Of a stretch of DNA of 64,000 bases, positions 31,065-39,323 are shown one piece after another. Made by a program: the position numbers and the translations under genes. The stretch is taken from assembly GCA_020350725.1 (NCBI GenBank), contig CP070719.1, positions 2,514,794-2,578,793 of the forward strand. The letters are read 5' to 3'. How positions within the stretch are numbered: the stretch's first letter is position 1; each line of letters starts with the position of its first letter. The notes below the pieces were generated by a model that searched no databases, was not told the origin of the DNA, and saw nothing but the letters and a program-made list of their open reading frames with translations. This DNA comes from a bacterium (GTDB taxonomy: Bacteria; BMS3Abin14).

Positions 31065-31388
31065 TGCTTTTCGCAGTTTCCAGTTTATAGTTTTCAGTTT
31101 CCAGTTGGGTTAGATCACCTGCAACTGAAAATAAATGAGATGTTGTTATTCTCTTTCTCGGCTCTGTTAACTGGAAACCACAAACTGTGAACTGGAAACT
31201 TTCTTTCCCCCTTTTTCCCCCTTTACAAGTTCAGCGGTCAAGTATATAAGTACTCCCTGCTCCTTCATGTGAATAACAATTGAGTGCGCCCTTGTAGGTA
31301 GAAACAAATCCCATGGAAACAATTGATTTCATCATGCTGTGTCTTGTGCCTAATTCATATGGTTGGACCCAAGTCATCCACCGGTTTC
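31065..31388. repeat. Long gap with a palindromic 'AGTTTCCAGTTT / AAACTGGAAACT' array
   Basis: Bases 31074-31201 form a quasi-palindrome: left arm CAGTTTCCAGTTTATAG and TTTTCAGTTTCCAGTTG, right arm GTTAACTGGAAACCAC and GTGAACTGGAAACTTTC, with a loop of about 70 bp. From 31202 to 31388 I see only A+T-rich sequence, including ATGTGAATAAC, and no gene. Confidence 0.8.
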
Positions 31389-31416
31389 TTTACAAGGGAT
31401 GACGATTTGATAAAAT
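31389..31416 (+). promoter_or_regulatory. Sigma70-type promoter of the first cytochrome/FeS/NrfD operon
   Basis: TTTACA (31389-31394), 16-bp spacer, TAAAAT (31411-31416). The predicted start near 31423 leaves about 80 nt of leader before ATG 31504. Confidence 0.65.
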
Positions 31417-31503
31417 TTCAGTCAGCACTCGGGTACCATCAGCAGTGTTCATGAGATCTTCCTTGGGATCAGACAACCTGTTTCCGTTATGCGGAGGATG
31501 GAG

Positions 31504-32082
31504 ATGAAAAAGATACCCCTGCCGGCGGTCCTTCTGGCCATCGCCTGCCTGGCAGCAGCTGTCCCCCTTCATGCCGCCGATGCCACGGAGGGGGGCCACT
31601 ATCGGACGGTGCCCGGGGCGGAGACGCCCGCGGCGACGGCGGCCAAAGACCATCCCGTCCCCGAGTTCTTTGTTCCCCCCCCGCCCTTTTCCGATGGGAT
31701 CTTCCCCTGTTCGGACTGCCACGAGGACCAGGAGGTCAACTACGAGAGACGGGAGATGGAGGATTTTCACGAGGAGATCAGGATCATCAACCACAACGAG
31801 GAGGAAAGGTGGTGCCTCGACTGCCACAATCCGGAGGACCGTGATGTCCTCAGGCTGGCCAGCGGGAGGCTGGTCAGTTTCGAGGAGTCCTATTACCTCT
31901 GCGGGCAGTGCCACGGGACCATCTTCAGGGACTGGAAAGCGGGGGTCCACGGCAGGCGGACCGGTGAGTGGAACGGCCGGAAGACCTACCGGCTCTGTGT
32001 CCACTGCCACAACCCCCACCAGCCGAGGTTCAAGCCTGTCGCACCCAAACCCCCGCCGATCAAGCCGAAGGATATCAAGTAG
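31504..32082 (+). CDS. Periplasmic tetraheme cytochrome c, first subunit of module 1
   Basis: The 192-residue protein has a Sec signal (MKKIPLPAVLLAIACLAAAVPLHA) and four CXXCH motifs: CSDCH, CLDCH, CGQCH and CVHCH. The C-terminus is Pro/Lys-rich (KPVAPKPPPIKPKD). With the two next genes it forms a cytochrome/ferredoxin/NrfD module of the kind that oxidises or reduces menaquinol and exchanges electrons with periplasmic partners, resembling Geobacter Cbc-type gene clusters. GGAGG at 31493-31497 selects ATG 31504 over ATG 31489/31498. The FeS gene follows 12 bp later. Confidence 0.85.
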   Translation: MKKIPLPAVLLAIACLAAAVPLHAADATEGGHYRTVPGAETPAATAAKDHPVPEFFVPPPPFSDGIFPCSDCHEDQEVNYERREMEDFHEEIRIINHNEEERWCLDCHNPEDRDVLRLASGRLVSFEESYYLCGQCHGTIFRDWKAGVHGRRTGEWNGRKTYRLCVHCHNPHQPRFKPVAPKPPPIKPKDIK

Positions 32083-32094
32083 AGGCCCGACGTC

Positions 32095-33027
32095 ATGAAA
32101 AAACCAGCAAACAGACTTATAGGCGAGTGCAAGGTCAGCAGGAGATCCCTCCTCAAGGGATTGGCCCTCGGATCGGCTGCGGCGGCCCTGTCGGCGAAGG
32201 ATGCCGGCGCCTCCGTCTGGGAGGCGTTCTTCCAGAAACACTTCCGGGAGATGAACGATCAGGAGATCCAGAGAGTCCTCGACCGCCTCGAGAAGGAGTA
32301 TGAGAAGGAGTACGGAGTCGACATCAAGGTCAAGGCGACAAAGCCGATCCCGGGCGTCCTCTTCGGTTACGGCCTGGACATCTCGCGGTGCATCGGATGC
32401 CGTCGATGCGTCTACGCCTGCGTCGACGAGAACAATCAGTCCAGGGATCCTCAGATCCACTGGATATCGGTCCTCCAGTTCAGGAAGGGTGACAAGTGGG
32501 TCAACGACCTGGAGAGCGCGGACAAGTACTACAACCCCGCGGAGGTGCCTGAACCGGGCTATTTCTACATGCCTGTCCAGTGTCAGCAGTGTGAGAATCC
32601 CCCCTGCGTCAAGGCATGTCCCACCCAGGCCACCTGGAAGGACGACGACGGGATAACGGTCGTCGATTACAACTGGTGCATCGGCTGCCGATACTGTATG
32701 GCCGCCTGCCCCTACGGGGCACGACGGTTCAACTGGAAAAAACCCGGCATCGAGAAGGAGGAGATCAACACCAACACCCACTACCTGGGCAACCGGCCCC
32801 GCCATGTCGGAGTGGTCGAGAAATGCCACTTCTGCACCCACCGGACGAGGGAAAATCCGGGTGGCTATCCAGCCTGCGTGGAGGTCTGCCCGGTGGGGGC
32901 CAGGAAGTTCGGCAACCTGCTGGACCCGGACAGCGAGATCCGCTACTGCATCCAGAACAAGAGGGTCTTCAGGCTGAAAGAGGATGTCAACACAAACCCG
33001 AAGTTCTACTACTTCTTTGCAACCTAA
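32095..33027 (+). CDS. Tat-exported four-cluster ferredoxin subunit (NrfC/DmsB type), module 1
   Basis: The 310-residue protein starts with a twin-arginine signal (SRRSLLKGLALGSAAAALSA). Four Cys groups for [4Fe-4S] clusters are visible: CIGCRRCVYAC, CQQCENPPCVKACP, CIGCRYCMAACP and CHFCTHRTRENPGGYPACVEVCP. A long insert (about residues 40-85) separates the signal from the first cluster. It would sit on the periplasmic face between the tetraheme cytochrome and the NrfD subunit. Spacing to both neighbours is 12-15 bp. Confidence 0.92.
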   Translation: MKKPANRLIGECKVSRRSLLKGLALGSAAAALSAKDAGASVWEAFFQKHFREMNDQEIQRVLDRLEKEYEKEYGVDIKVKATKPIPGVLFGYGLDISRCIGCRRCVYACVDENNQSRDPQIHWISVLQFRKGDKWVNDLESADKYYNPAEVPEPGYFYMPVQCQQCENPPCVKACPTQATWKDDDGITVVDYNWCIGCRYCMAACPYGARRFNWKKPGIEKEEINTNTHYLGNRPRHVGVVEKCHFCTHRTRENPGGYPACVEVCPVGARKFGNLLDPDSEIRYCIQNKRVFRLKEDVNTNPKFYYFFAT

Positions 33028-33042
33028 GAAGAGAGGCCGCTC

Positions 33043-34323
33043 ATGGTGAATCTAGTCCGGCATTTCTTTATCGCCCTGAAAGAGATCTTCTCCGGGACAC
33101 GCAATTACTATATCTGGATCGGATTTCTCGGTTTCCTCATGCTCATTGGCTGGGGTACCTATCTCATGCAGCTGAAGAACGGACTCATCGTCACTGCCAT
33201 GAGGGACCAGGTCTCCTGGGGCTTTTACCTGTCCAATTTCACCTTCCTCGTCGGGGTGGCCGCCGCTGCCGTCCTGCTGGTCATTCCTGCCTATATCTAC
33301 GATTTCAAGCCCATCAAGGAGATCGTCCTCTTCGGTGAGATGCTGGCGATCACCGCCATCTCCATGTGCATCATGTTCATCATGGTCGACGTCGGCCGAC
33401 CGGAGAGGGTCTGGCACCTGCTGCCCTTCCTGGGGACCATGAACTTCCCCGCCTCGCTGCTGGCGTGGGATGTCCTGGTCCTGAACGGCTACCTGGCCAT
33501 CAACCTGACCGTGGTGTTCTACGTCCTGTACCGGATCGCCCACAACAAGGAATACAGCATGGCCGTCGTCCGGCCCCTGGTCATCCTGTCGATCCCCTGG
33601 GCCGTCAGCATCCACACGGTGACCGCCTTTCTGTACAACGGCCTGCCGGCCAGGCCGTTCTGGAACGCCTCCATCCTCGCTCCCCGGTTCCTGGCTTCCG
33701 CCTTCTGCTCAGGCCCGGCCCTCATGCTCATCCTCTTTCAGATCATACGGAAAGTGTGGCCTGTCGATATCGAGGATCGCGCCATCAACAAGATCGCGGA
33801 GCTCATCGCCTACGCTATGGGGTTCAATCTCTTCCTCTTCGGGGCCGAGGTGTTCAAGGAATTCTATTCGGGGACGATCCACATGGCGCCCCTCCAGTAC
33901 ATGTATTTCGGTCTCCACGGGCACAGCAATCTGGTCCCATACCTCTGGACCGCCCTCATCTTCAATCTCATCGCCTTTTTCCTCTTCCTCTCACCGAGGG
34001 CGAGGGAGAATCCCGTCACCCTGAATATGGCCTGTGTCCTGGTCATCTTCGGTGTCTACATCGAGAAGGGGATGGGTCTGGTCATTCCGGGCTTCATTCC
34101 CGGCACCCTGGGAGAGATCTACGAGTACTCGCCCACCAATCCGGAGATCCTCATCACCATCGGGGTCTGGGCCACCGGCGCACTTATCTACACCCTGATG
34201 TTGAAGTTCGCCGTGCCCGTGTACACGGGAAGGCTGCGGTTCACGGATGAGGGGGTGAGGAGATCCGAGGCCATCCCACAGGAGCATGGGGTCTACCCCG
34301 GCTCGGTCTCTGCTTCGGACTGA
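33043..34323 (+). CDS. NrfD/PsrC-type quinol-interacting membrane subunit, module 1
   Basis: The 426-residue protein has about nine to ten hydrophobic helices and NrfD-family features (FYLSNFTFLVGVAAAAVLL, VDVGRPERVWHLLPF, NFPASLLAWDVLVLNGYL). The subunit carries the menaquinone site and anchors the FeS subunit. Its last 25 residues are polar. It closes module 1; 342 bp of non-coding sequence follow before the repeat-protein gene. ATG 33043 follows AGAGAGG. Confidence 0.9.
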   Translation: MVNLVRHFFIALKEIFSGTRNYYIWIGFLGFLMLIGWGTYLMQLKNGLIVTAMRDQVSWGFYLSNFTFLVGVAAAAVLLVIPAYIYDFKPIKEIVLFGEMLAITAISMCIMFIMVDVGRPERVWHLLPFLGTMNFPASLLAWDVLVLNGYLAINLTVVFYVLYRIAHNKEYSMAVVRPLVILSIPWAVSIHTVTAFLYNGLPARPFWNASILAPRFLASAFCSGPALMLILFQIIRKVWPVDIEDRAINKIAELIAYAMGFNLFLFGAEVFKEFYSGTIHMAPLQYMYFGLHGHSNLVPYLWTALIFNLIAFFLFLSPRARENPVTLNMACVLVIFGVYIEKGMGLVIPGFIPGTLGEIYEYSPTNPEILITIGVWATGALIYTLMLKFAVPVYTGRLRFTDEGVRRSEAIPQEHGVYPGSVSASD

Positions 34324-34587
34324 CCGCCTGGCAGGATAGGACTGGCGTCCAGAGGCCGGAGACCAGAGTCCGGAGAACAGAACCCGGCGCATCGAACAGG
34401 CCACCTGCGGGCTCCCCTCGATGGCCCACTTACCCAGCGTGTCGTCTTGTGAAGTCCATCTGTTTGGACAGCCCTCGTTTTACGTTTTCTCTTCCCACGG
34501 ACAACCGTACAACCTGCTGAAATTAAATGATGTTTTTGTTCATGTGCTTGTGAAAACTTCCACCTCTCCGGATTGTGAAAAAGGCCC
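34324..34587. other. Non-coding gap without recognised content
   Basis: After the first NrfD gene there is about 260 bp with no gene, no clean hairpin terminator and no tandem array beyond GTCCAGAGGCCGGAGACCAG and GAGTCCGGAGAACAG near-repeats at 34350-34385. The promoter described next lies at its end. Confidence 0.6.
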
Positions 34588-34615
34588 TTGACGATATCGT
34601 CAAACATGGTATAGA
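34588..34615 (+). promoter_or_regulatory. Promoter overlapped by a perfect 16-bp palindromic operator
   Basis: TTGACG (34588-34593) as -35, 16-bp spacer, TATAGA (34610-34615) as -10. The -35 is the left end of the perfect palindrome TTGACGATATCGTCAA (34588-34603), a likely operator for a dimeric regulator, most simply a repressor. The predicted start near 34622 precedes the TTG start 34666 of the repeat protein. Confidence 0.65.
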
Positions 34616-34665
34616 CAGTTTGTCTCGCCGGCGGTGAATTTACCCAGGTTACAGGGGAGCTTTCA

Positions 34666-35265
34666 TTGAAGTGGTTCAACCCCCGCAGGATAATCGACCG
34701 CATAGTCTGGATCCTGGCCCCGGAGTCCCTCGACACCGAGGAGGACACCTCCCCAAAGGGGGGCCGCTTCGAAGACAAGGGGGCTGTCGCCTGGCTGCTC
34801 TCCCCCGACTCCCTCCACGAGGAGGAGGAGCTCGGGGCCCGGACGTCCCGCTTCGGTGAAAAGGGATTTCTCGGCTGGCTGCTTGCAGCCGAGAGGCTCG
34901 AGGAGGAGGACCAGGTGGCGGCCGAGACGTCCCGCTTCGGAGATCGGGGATTCCTCGGCTGGCTGATCCCAGCCGACCGGCTCGAGGAGGAGCAAGCCTT
35001 GGAGCCTTCCCCCACCCGTTTCGGAAGGGGTGGATTCCTGGCCTGGCTCCTTTCCTCAGAGGCCATCGAGGAGGAGCCGGCCCAGGCTCGGGAGAGGGGC
35101 AGGTTCGGCGACAGGGGTTTTCTGGCGTGGCTGGTCTCCGGCGATGACCTCGGGGCCGAACCGCCGGCGGATGAAAAGGGCAAGAGATTCGGGGGTAAGG
35201 GTTTTTTCCGGTGGCTCATCTCCCGGGAAGACCCCGCAGACAGAGACCGGTCCGGCGAGGCCTGA
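34666..35265 (+). CDS. Unrecognised protein of 28-residue tandem repeats
   Basis: The 199-residue protein is almost entirely repeats. After a degenerate first unit (MKWFNPRRIIDRIVWILAPE and on to residue 33), units begin at residues 34, 62, 90, 118, 146 and 174, each exactly 28 residues (the last 26). The consensus is R-F-G-(D/E)-(K/R)-G-F-L-(G/A)-W-L-L-x2-(E/D)-x-L-E-E-E followed by a variable polar tail of about 8. Each unit gives a short amphipathic Trp-containing helix and an acidic linker. No signal peptide or full membrane helix is seen, so it is probably cytoplasmic, perhaps membrane-surface bound. The start is TTG 34666 with GGGGAG upstream. It heads module 2 and is 41 bp from the next cytochrome gene. 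I know no family for it. Confidence 0.8.
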   Translation: MKWFNPRRIIDRIVWILAPESLDTEEDTSPKGGRFEDKGAVAWLLSPDSLHEEEELGARTSRFGEKGFLGWLLAAERLEEEDQVAAETSRFGDRGFLGWLIPADRLEEEQALEPSPTRFGRGGFLAWLLSSEAIEEEPAQARERGRFGDRGFLAWLVSGDDLGAEPPADEKGKRFGGKGFFRWLISREDPADRDRSGEA

Positions 35266-35306
35266 CGGCCTGACTGCCGGCCGGCTCCAACTCGGAAGGT
35301 GGAACT

Positions 35307-35819
35307 ATGGAACACACCAAGCATCTGTGGCGAGCCATCCTCATCTGGCTCATCGTGACCATCGGCTACCTGCTGGGCAGAGGTTTTCTCGTCCCGGCGA
35401 CCTTCGGGCAGTACGGTTATTACCGGGGGGAAAACCTGGTGGAGCAGATGAACATCAGGGTGCCGAGACACGGCGCGGGCATCGAATCGTGCGCCCCCTG
35501 CCACGAGGAGAAAGTCGAACAGATCCTCGGGACTCCCCATAGGGTGATCAACTGCGAGACCTGTCACGGACCCCTGAGGACTCACGTCGAGTACGACAGC
35601 ATTGAGGCATTCACGGAGGATCCCGATCAGTTCGAACGAACAGGGGAAATGGAGATCCACTCGGCCCAGGAGCTGTGCATCAAGTGTCACGACTACCAGC
35701 TGGCCAAACCGGACGACTATACGACCATCGTGGTGGTCGAGCACCTCGAGGAGAGGGACATGAAGATCGGCCCCGACGTGTGCCTCGAATGCCACGATCC
35801 CCACGATCCGGAGATGTAG
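35307..35819 (+). CDS. Membrane-anchored tetraheme cytochrome c, module 2
   Basis: The 170-residue protein has an uncleaved N-terminal anchor (AILIWLIVTIGYLLGRGFLV) and four CXXCH motifs: CAPCH, CETCH, CIKCH and CLECH. It is the counterpart of the tetraheme subunit at 31504 but is anchored instead of secreted and shows little direct similarity outside the haem sites. GGAAGGTGG precedes ATG 35307. The FeS gene follows after 46 bp. Confidence 0.87.
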   Translation: MEHTKHLWRAILIWLIVTIGYLLGRGFLVPATFGQYGYYRGENLVEQMNIRVPRHGAGIESCAPCHEEKVEQILGTPHRVINCETCHGPLRTHVEYDSIEAFTEDPDQFERTGEMEIHSAQELCIKCHDYQLAKPDDYTTIVVVEHLEERDMKIGPDVCLECHDPHDPEM

Positions 35820-35865
35820 GTACCCCCTTGCCAACGGGAGTCCTTTTGATAAGCGAGGAGTCGGC

Positions 35866-36657
35866 ATGAAAGATATCACACGACGGAAATTCCTTCGGAC
35901 GACGGTGGGGGTGTCCCTCCTGGGGACCGCTTCGGCGATCCTGTCAGCCTTCCTTCCGGGCAGGACCAGATTCGCTGCTGCCTCGACGAAGGTCCAGCCT
36001 GAGCCCGTCAGGACAGGGTACAATCCCTACGAGCACCTCTACTCTTACGTCATCGACCTGCACAAATGCATCGGATGCGGATCCTGCGTGCGGGCCTGCA
36101 AGATGGAGAACGAGGTGCCGACCGGATTCTACAGGACGTGGGTCGAGCGCTACCAGATGGGTCAGGACGAGCACGCCAGGATCGATTCACCCGATGGAGG
36201 CCTCTACGGATTCCCCGCCACCACCGCCGGTGTCGAGGGGGTGTCCAAGGCCTATTTCGTCCCCAAGATGTGCAATCACTGCCAGGAAACGCCCTGCGTT
36301 CAGGTCTGCCCCTTCGGGGCCTCCTACTACACACCCGACGGCCTTGTTCTGGTGGACGGCAAGAGATGCATGGGCTGCAGTTACTGCGTGCAGGCCTGTC
36401 CTTACGGCAGCCGTTTCATCAACCCCATTACCCATACGGCGGACAAGTGCACCTGGTGCTATCACAGGGTGAGCAGGGGCCTCAAGCCGGCCTGTGCCCA
36501 CGCCTGCCCCACCGGCACCCGATTGTTCGGTGACATGAAAGACTCGTACGACCCGGTGAGACATATCGTTGAAAGGGAGCGCCTGGGCGTCCTGCAGCCT
36601 CAGCTGCTCACCAAGCCGAAGTGTTATTACATCGGCTTAGACAAGGAGGTCCGCTGA
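35866..36657 (+). CDS. Tat-exported four-cluster ferredoxin subunit (HybA/DmsB type), module 2
   Basis: The 263-residue protein has a twin-arginine signal (TRRKFLRTTVGVSLLG) and Cys groups CIGCGSCVRACKMENEVP, CNHCQETPCVQVCPFG, CMGCSYCVQACPYG and CTWCYHRVSRGLKPACAHACP, enough for four [4Fe-4S] clusters. It is shorter than the module 1 partner because it lacks the insert after the signal. Its TGA overlaps the ATG of the NrfD gene by one base (TGATG), with AAGGAGG at 36643-36649 inside it, so the pair is translationally coupled. Confidence 0.92.
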   Translation: MKDITRRKFLRTTVGVSLLGTASAILSAFLPGRTRFAAASTKVQPEPVRTGYNPYEHLYSYVIDLHKCIGCGSCVRACKMENEVPTGFYRTWVERYQMGQDEHARIDSPDGGLYGFPATTAGVEGVSKAYFVPKMCNHCQETPCVQVCPFGASYYTPDGLVLVDGKRCMGCSYCVQACPYGSRFINPITHTADKCTWCYHRVSRGLKPACAHACPTGTRLFGDMKDSYDPVRHIVERERLGVLQPQLLTKPKCYYIGLDKEVR

Positions 36658-37886
36658 TGCTAGAGACAATTGGATATGTATTTCCCAATGACCTCCACAT
36701 CCACTGGTCGTTGATGATCGTCCTCTACCCGTACATCACGGGTCTTGTCGCTGGAGCTTTCGTCGTTTCGTCCCTTTACCACGTCTTCAACATGGAGGCC
36801 CTCAGGCCCATCGCCCGTTTCGCCCTCATGGCGTCCTTCGCCTTTCTCCTGGTGGCGACATGGCCCCTTCTCCTGCACCTTGGCCATCCCTTCCGGGGCT
36901 TTAACGTCATGATCACCCCGAACTTCACCTCGGCCATGGCGGGGTTCGGATATTTTTACGGGGGGTACATGATCATCCTGCTCTTCGAGGTCTGGCTGGT
37001 GTTCCGCAGGGACATCGTCACCTACGCAAAACGGACCAGAGGCCTCAAACAGACCATCTACAAGGTGCTGGCCCTCGGTGTCTACGACATCTCGGAGAAG
37101 GCGCAGGAGATAGACAAAAAAGTGGTGACCTTCCTGGCCGCCATCGGTATCCCGGCCGCCTTCCTCCTCCACGGATACGTCGGTTTTCTCTTCGGGGCTC
37201 TGAAATCCAATCCCTGGTGGTCGACACCGCTCATGCCCATCATCTTTATCTTCTCGGCTGTCGTCTCGGGCATCGCGGCCCTGATCGTCATGTACCAGGT
37301 GGCGATGAAGCTCAAGGGCTACGTCATCGACCGGGCGTGCATCGATACCATGTGTGGATGGCTGTGGATGTTCCTCATCATCACGGCATCCCTGGAGCTT
37401 CTCGAGCTCGTGACGCTTTCCTACGAGAAGGCCGAGGAATGGGAGATCATCGGTGAGCTGCTGTTCGGACCGCTGTCCTTCTCCTTCCTGGGTCTGCAGA
37501 TGATCGTCGGAGTGCTCATCCCCTTCATCCTCCTCATGATCATCGTTCTCATGAAGAGCAACATGGGTGACAGAGTGGCCAACACACTGTCCTTTGTGGC
37601 GTCCTCCCTCCTGCTCATCCAGGTCTTCTCCATGAGGTGGAACGTGGTCATCGGCGGACAGATGATCTCCAAGTCCCTGGCCGGCCTTCGGGAAGCCTAT
37701 CGCCCCGGTCTGTTCGAGAAGGAGGGGATCCTGACCGCCATCGGCATCATGCTCGTGCCCTTTGTCATCATCGCCGTGGCCGAATGGCTTCTCCCCATGT
37801 TCAAGGTCTCAGAGGAGCAGACGAGAAAGCTGAGCGAGTCGACGGCTGCTGTACCGTCCTACGGCGATTCGACGTACTCGGAATAA
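36657..37886 (+). CDS. NrfD/PsrC-type quinol-interacting membrane subunit, module 2
   Basis: The 409-residue protein has about ten hydrophobic helices and begins 'YVFPNDLHIHWSLMIVLYPY', a start seen in NrfD-like subunits of deltaproteobacterial respiratory complexes. LLLHLGHPFRGFN matches the conserved helix-loop near the quinone site. ATG 36657 overlaps the FeS stop by one base. It ends the operon, followed by a strong terminator at 37912-37940. Confidence 0.9.
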   Translation: MLETIGYVFPNDLHIHWSLMIVLYPYITGLVAGAFVVSSLYHVFNMEALRPIARFALMASFAFLLVATWPLLLHLGHPFRGFNVMITPNFTSAMAGFGYFYGGYMIILLFEVWLVFRRDIVTYAKRTRGLKQTIYKVLALGVYDISEKAQEIDKKVVTFLAAIGIPAAFLLHGYVGFLFGALKSNPWWSTPLMPIIFIFSAVVSGIAALIVMYQVAMKLKGYVIDRACIDTMCGWLWMFLIITASLELLELVTLSYEKAEEWEIIGELLFGPLSFSFLGLQMIVGVLIPFILLMIIVLMKSNMGDRVANTLSFVASSLLLIQVFSMRWNVVIGGQMISKSLAGLREAYRPGLFEKEGILTAIGIMLVPFVIIAVAEWLLPMFKVSEEQTRKLSESTAAVPSYGDSTYSE

Positions 37887-37911
37887 CCCGGATCCCCTCA
37901 CGGCTACAGAG

Positions 37912-37940
37912 GATCCCGCCCCAGGGCGGGATCTTTTTTT
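37912..37940 (+). terminator. Intrinsic terminator closing module 2
   Basis: A perfect 10-bp stem GATCCCGCCC/GGGCGGGATC with a CA loop (37912-37933) is followed by seven T residues. Confidence 0.95.
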
Positions 37941-37980
37941 GCCCTGATGCCGACCACAACCCGGTCGACGTCCGGGGACG

Positions 37981-38018
37981 TGTTTTTGGATTCTACATTT
38001 TGGATTTTTAACTATAAT
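37981..38018 (+). promoter_or_regulatory. Repeat-embedded TATAAT just before the acuC-like start
   Basis: A consensus -10 TATAAT (38013-38018) lies 7 bp before ATG 38025, so transcription would begin at or within one base of the A of the start codon. No Shine-Dalgarno precedes the ATG. The -35 region falls in a TTTTGGATTCTACATTTTGG repeat (37984-38007) and is weak. A leaderless message is the simplest reading. Confidence 0.45.
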
Positions 38019-38024
38019 GATCCC

Positions 38025-39152
38025 ATGAGCAGCCTCCTGGTTTACTCACCAAAATACCGTGATTACAGCTACGGTCCCTTCCACCCCCTGCGACCCACTC
38101 GACTCCACCTGACCCACGTGCTCATGGAGAAATACGGTCTTTTGAACGGTCCGGCCGTCAGCGTTTCGGAACCGTCTCCCGCGGACAGAAGGGACCTGTT
38201 GAGGGTCCACGCCGAGGAGTACCTCACAGCCCTGGAAAGAGTGAACGGGGGCAGGTCCTTCCACGGCGCCCTGAGATACGGTCTCGGCCACGGCGACAAC
38301 CCGGTCTTCGAGGGCGTGAACGACTGGAGCCGCCTGGTGTGCGGCGGCACCCTGGAGGCGGTCCGAGCCGTTGCCGGGGGAAGGGCCCTTGCATCCTTTC
38401 ACACGGGAGGGGGATTTCACCACGCGCACCGGAGCAGGGCGGCCGGCTTCTGCTATCTCAATGACGCGGCGGTGGCCATAGCCGAGCAGGTGGAGGAGGG
38501 CAGGCGGGTACTCTACCTCGATGTGGATGCCCACCACGGAGACGGCGTTCAGGAGGCCTTCTACGCCACCGACAGGGTCATGACCGTCTCCATCCATGAA
38601 ACCGGGGATTATCTCTTCCCGGGGTCCGGCTACGTGGATGAGGTGGGCGAGGGGGTGGGGGAGGGATTCAGTGTCAACATCCCCCTGCATCCGGGTTCCT
38701 CGGACCAGGTCTTCACCGCCGGTTTCGAGGCGGTGGTGCCGCCTCTTCTGGGATCCTTCCGGCCGGACATCGTCGTCGTCCAGCTCGGCGTGGACGGAAT
38801 GGGAAGGGATCCCCTTGCCCACCTGATGTACACCACCGCCTCGGTGGAATTCTTTCTCAAGCGAGTAAAGGAGCTTTACGGCGGACCTCTGACGGTATTG
38901 GGTGGAGGCGGATACGAGATGGATACCGTCGCCAGGACATGGACCCTCGCCTGGAGCATCCTCACGGATCAGGAGGTCACCGACACGCTTCCTGACGAAT
39001 ACATCGAGGAGAGGGCAAGATACGGCGCCACCGGTGACGGTAGATACCGCCTGAGGGACCCCGATCCCGACCCGAAGCCGGACCAGGCGGAACAGATGAG
39101 GCAACTTGAACGGGTTCTCTCCTTTCTCCGCGACAGGGGGATCCTGCCGTAG
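38025..39152 (+). CDS. Histone deacetylase family protein (AcuC-like)
   Basis: The 375-residue arginase/deacetylase-fold protein has the zinc and catalytic motifs FHTGGGFHHAHRSRAAGFCY, LDVDAHHGDGVQEAFY and LGVDGMGRDPLAH, plus GGGGYEMDTVARTW. AcuC-type enzymes deacetylate acetyl-CoA synthetase and other acyl-lysines, or act on acetylpolyamines; the substrate here is unknown. ATG 38025 fits the family start ('LLVYSPKYRDYSYG'). It is flanked by a terminator upstream and an apparent single-gene unit. acuA or acs were not seen nearby. Confidence 0.9.
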   Translation: MSSLLVYSPKYRDYSYGPFHPLRPTRLHLTHVLMEKYGLLNGPAVSVSEPSPADRRDLLRVHAEEYLTALERVNGGRSFHGALRYGLGHGDNPVFEGVNDWSRLVCGGTLEAVRAVAGGRALASFHTGGGFHHAHRSRAAGFCYLNDAAVAIAEQVEEGRRVLYLDVDAHHGDGVQEAFYATDRVMTVSIHETGDYLFPGSGYVDEVGEGVGEGFSVNIPLHPGSSDQVFTAGFEAVVPPLLGSFRPDIVVVQLGVDGMGRDPLAHLMYTTASVEFFLKRVKELYGGPLTVLGGGGYEMDTVARTWTLAWSILTDQEVTDTLPDEYIEERARYGATGDGRYRLRDPDPDPKPDQAEQMRQLERVLSFLRDRGILP

Positions 39153-39323
39153 GGTGACATAGAGGTTCCAGGTTCCAAATTCCGGCTTCAAGGTTGCAGA
39201 CCCTGCTTCCCGTCTGCGAATTCCCTGCACACCGTCCGGCCGGCTTGGCTTCATTCACCTTCTTCCCCTCAGCCCTCCTGTCCCGGGGCAACGGTTGGCA
39301 TCGGTCTTGCTGACCATCCAGCC

